Of a DNA stretch of 5,901 nucleotides, positions 4,910-5,901 are shown in pieces. The notes below the pieces were generated by a model. That model had not been told where the DNA came from. It saw only the letters and a program-made list of their open reading frames with translations, and did no database searches. How positions within the stretch are numbered: position 1 is the first letter of the stretch; the number at the start of each line of letters is the position of its first letter. Source of the DNA: Candidatus Intestinimonas stercorigallinarum (GTDB lineage: Bacteria; Bacillota; Clostridia; Oscillospirales; Oscillospiraceae). The translations under genes were made by a program, and so were the position numbers. Where the stretch lies: NCBI GenBank assembly GCA_019115345.1, contig DXDV01000072.1, positions 1 to 5,901 of the forward strand, written 5' to 3'.

Positions 4910-5479
4910 ATGGACCGAACCGATCCCCTCGCCCGCTTCCAGCTCAACGCGGAGGAAGCCGTCCTCCTCATCATCGACGTCCAGGAGAAGCTCATGGCCG
5001 CCATGGAGGAGCGGGAGCGGCTCTACCGGAACACCCGTATCCTGCTCACCGCCGCCCGGGAGCTCCACATCCCCGTGGTGGTCACCGAGCAGTATCCCCA
5101 GGGCCTGGGTGGCACCGTGCCGGAGGTGGCGGAGCTGCTGCCCGCCGACCGTCTGCTGCTGGTCAAGGGCTCCTTTGACGCCGCCCGGGACGGCCTGCTC
5201 CCGGCGCTGGAGGGCTTGGGCCGCCGCAGCGTTCTGGTCTGCGGCACCGAGACCCATGTGTGCGTCTACCAGACCACCCGCAGCCTGCTGGAGCACGGCT
5301 ACCGGGCCTTCCCCGTGGAGGACGCCATCTGCTCCCGCGCTCCCCGCAACTACCAGAGCGGCCTTGCCCTGATGGACCGGATGGGAGCCTGTGTCCTCAC
5401 CACCGAGGGCGCCGCCTTCGACCTGCTGAAGGTCTCCGGCACCCCCGCCTTCAAGGCCGTTTCCAAGGCCCTCAAGTAA
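4910..5479 (+). CDS. isochorismatase-family cysteine hydrolase (YcaC-like)
   Basis: 189 residues, single cytosolic domain. The catalytic triad of the superfamily is present: D23 (LLIIDVQEKL), K86 (LLVKGSFDA) and nucleophile C118 in CGTETHVCVYQT, which also carries the conserved turn before the cysteine. Family members hydrolyse amide, ester or vinyl-ether bonds (nicotinamide, N-carbamoyl compounds, isochorismate). The substrate cannot be read here, and the gene has no siderophore or NAD-pathway neighbour. The nicotinamidase-type metal-binding Asp/His cluster is not evident, so the YcaC-like branch fits best. The ATG at 4910-4912 follows GGAAAGGA by about six bases. An in-frame ATG at 4859 would add 17 residues, falls within the leader hairpin, and lacks a Shine-Dalgarno site. 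Its C-terminus (FDLLKVSGTPAFKAVSKALK) is the usual end for this family, so the gene is complete. Confidence 0.93.
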   Translation: MDRTDPLARFQLNAEEAVLLIIDVQEKLMAAMEERERLYRNTRILLTAARELHIPVVVTEQYPQGLGGTVPEVAELLPADRLLLVKGSFDAARDGLLPALEGLGRRSVLVCGTETHVCVYQTTRSLLEHGYRAFPVEDAICSRAPRNYQSGLALMDRMGACVLTTEGAAFDLLKVSGTPAFKAVSKALK

Positions 5480-5487
5480 TGCGTACG

Positions 5488-5722
5488 GAACAAAGCCGAA
5501 AGCCTTGAAAGCCAAGGTTTTCAAGGCCAAATGGCTTTGTTCAAGTGCAAGGTTTTTGGACAAAATTGTCCAAAAACCTTGCTCCTCCCACTGGTGCGTC
5601 TTAACGCACCAGTGGAAATACGCATTGCAACAATGGCGGAATTCCACAAAAGCGGCTCCTTTGAGCCGTTTTATGGAATTGCGCGGCCCTTGCCGCGCGA
5701 ATCAACCGCTCGGCGGTTTATT
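5488..5722. repeat. compound block of six consecutive hairpins
   Basis: Hairpins in order: (1) 5488-5497 with 5533-5542 (10 bp), enclosing 5502-5510 with 5519-5527 (9 bp); (2) 5547-5563 with 5566-5582 (17 bp perfect, 2-nt loop); (3) 5588-5599 with 5604-5615 (12 bp perfect); (4) 5640-5658 with 5663-5680 (one bulge, one mismatch); (5) 5681-5687 with 5692-5698 (7 bp); (6) 5704-5709 with 5713-5718 (6 bp). Nearly every base is in a stem. Short open frames cross it on both strands but have no Shine-Dalgarno site and follow the palindromes. It begins nine bases after the hydrolase stop. It may be an interspersed palindromic repeat, a structured RNA or a 3' UTR module. Confidence 0.75.
5704..5722 (+). 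terminator. possible terminator at the end of the hairpin block
   Basis: AACCGC-tcg-GCGGTT is followed by TATT. The stem is short and the T-run brief, but as the last of six hairpins downstream of the hydrolase it could end that transcript. Confidence 0.4.
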
Positions 5723-5771
5723 CAGTAGACATTAAGTAAGACCGTCCACCCCGCCGCAGTCAGCCCTGGGC

Positions 5772-5805
5772 GGGCGGGAGACGTTCTGTCTCCCGTCCAC
5801 ATTTT
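5772..5805 (+). terminator. candidate intrinsic terminator before the tRNA
   Basis: CGGGAGAC (5775-5782) pairs with GTCTCCCG (5788-5795), extendable by three pairs including one G-U, with a 5-nt loop. The T-run (five T at 5802-5806) starts a few bases after the stem rather than directly, so efficiency is uncertain. It would separate the hydrolase transcript from the tRNA gene. Confidence 0.5.
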
Positions 5806-5837
5806 TCTCAATATCCCGCATTTTTTATCAACAGCAC

Positions 5838-5869
5838 TTGACATCCGCCTGAATCTATGTTAGTATAAT
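5838..5869 (+). promoter_or_regulatory. promoter of the tRNA gene
   Basis: A perfect TTGACA (5838-5843) and a perfect TATAAT (5864-5869) stand 20 bases apart, longer than usual. An overlapping TAGTAT (5861-5866; 4/6) gives the standard 17-base spacer from the same -35. Upstream T-tracts (5802-5806, 5821-5826) could serve as an UP element. The tRNA begins 12 bases after the TATAAT. Confidence 0.75.
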
Positions 5870-5880
5870 CTACGCTGTCT

Positions 5881-5901
5881 GGACGATTAGCTCAGCTGGT
5901 A
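5881..5901 (+). tRNA. partial tRNA (5' end), probably tRNA-Val
   Basis: GGACGAT (5881-5887) is the acceptor 5' strand, TA are positions 8-9, GCTC (5890-5893) the D-stem, and AGCTGGTA the D-loop up to the window edge. The anticodon lies outside the window. The acceptor and D-arm resemble Firmicutes tRNA-Val genes as I remember them; the isotype is a guess, the tRNA call is not. Confidence 0.88.

Noticed and set aside
4799..5647. 282-codon minus-strand open frame
   Set aside because: Starts inside the hairpin block and continues antisense to the isochorismatase-family gene; no Shine-Dalgarno site.
5505..5735. Short plus-strand frames across the hairpin block
   Set aside because: Sequence is explained by nested palindromes; no ribosome site and no recognisable protein.

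Overview
The window looks like chromosomal DNA of a GC-rich Clostridia bacterium, probably a gut Oscillospiraceae relative of Flavonifractor, Lawsonibacter or Intestinimonas. The grounds are Gram-positive Shine-Dalgarno sites, strong G/C third positions in the metabolic genes, an anaerobe-type flavodiiron-rubredoxin fusion, and repeats built on the word GTCATTCTGAG. The taxonomic placement is an inference from these features and from memory, not a search result.

Left part (1-1108) has an accessory, mobile-element-like character. Positions 1-291 are about 79% GC and hold no confident gene. Two small genes on the minus strand follow: a 128-residue protein with a ribbon-helix-helix-like C-terminus (292-678) and a compact 100-residue HNH endonuclease (806-1108). 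Between them is a near-consensus Gram-positive LexA (SOS) box at 757-770, overlapping the -35 of a plausible promoter for the 128-residue gene.

Middle-left (1109-2011) is a 0.9 kb gene-less stretch made largely of repeats. It has a long inverted repeat upstream of the HNH gene, a 294-bp MITE-like palindromic element (1520-1813) with perfect 12-bp ends, and 23-bp-period tandem copies of those ends stacked outward on both sides (four per side). Two copies of a small hairpin repeat keep conserved flanks while their stems differ and remain self-complementary. The stretch ends with a strong 18-bp-stem terminator behind the flavodiiron gene.

Right part (2012-5901) is ordinary housekeeping DNA. A flavodiiron protein with a C-terminal rubredoxin domain (minus) is divergently transcribed from a class-V-aminotransferase-type cysteine desulfurase (plus), and each gene has a clear sigma-A promoter in the shared intergenic region. 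An isochorismatase-family hydrolase follows on the plus strand with its own promoter. The first two fit a common theme: O2/NO scavenging and iron-sulfur or sulfur supply in an anaerobe. The hydrolase's substrate cannot be read from sequence.

Downstream of the hydrolase is a striking block of about 235 bp containing six consecutive hairpins, the last terminator-like. A second candidate terminator, a promoter, and the first 21 nt of a tRNA gene (probably tRNA-Val) run off the right edge.
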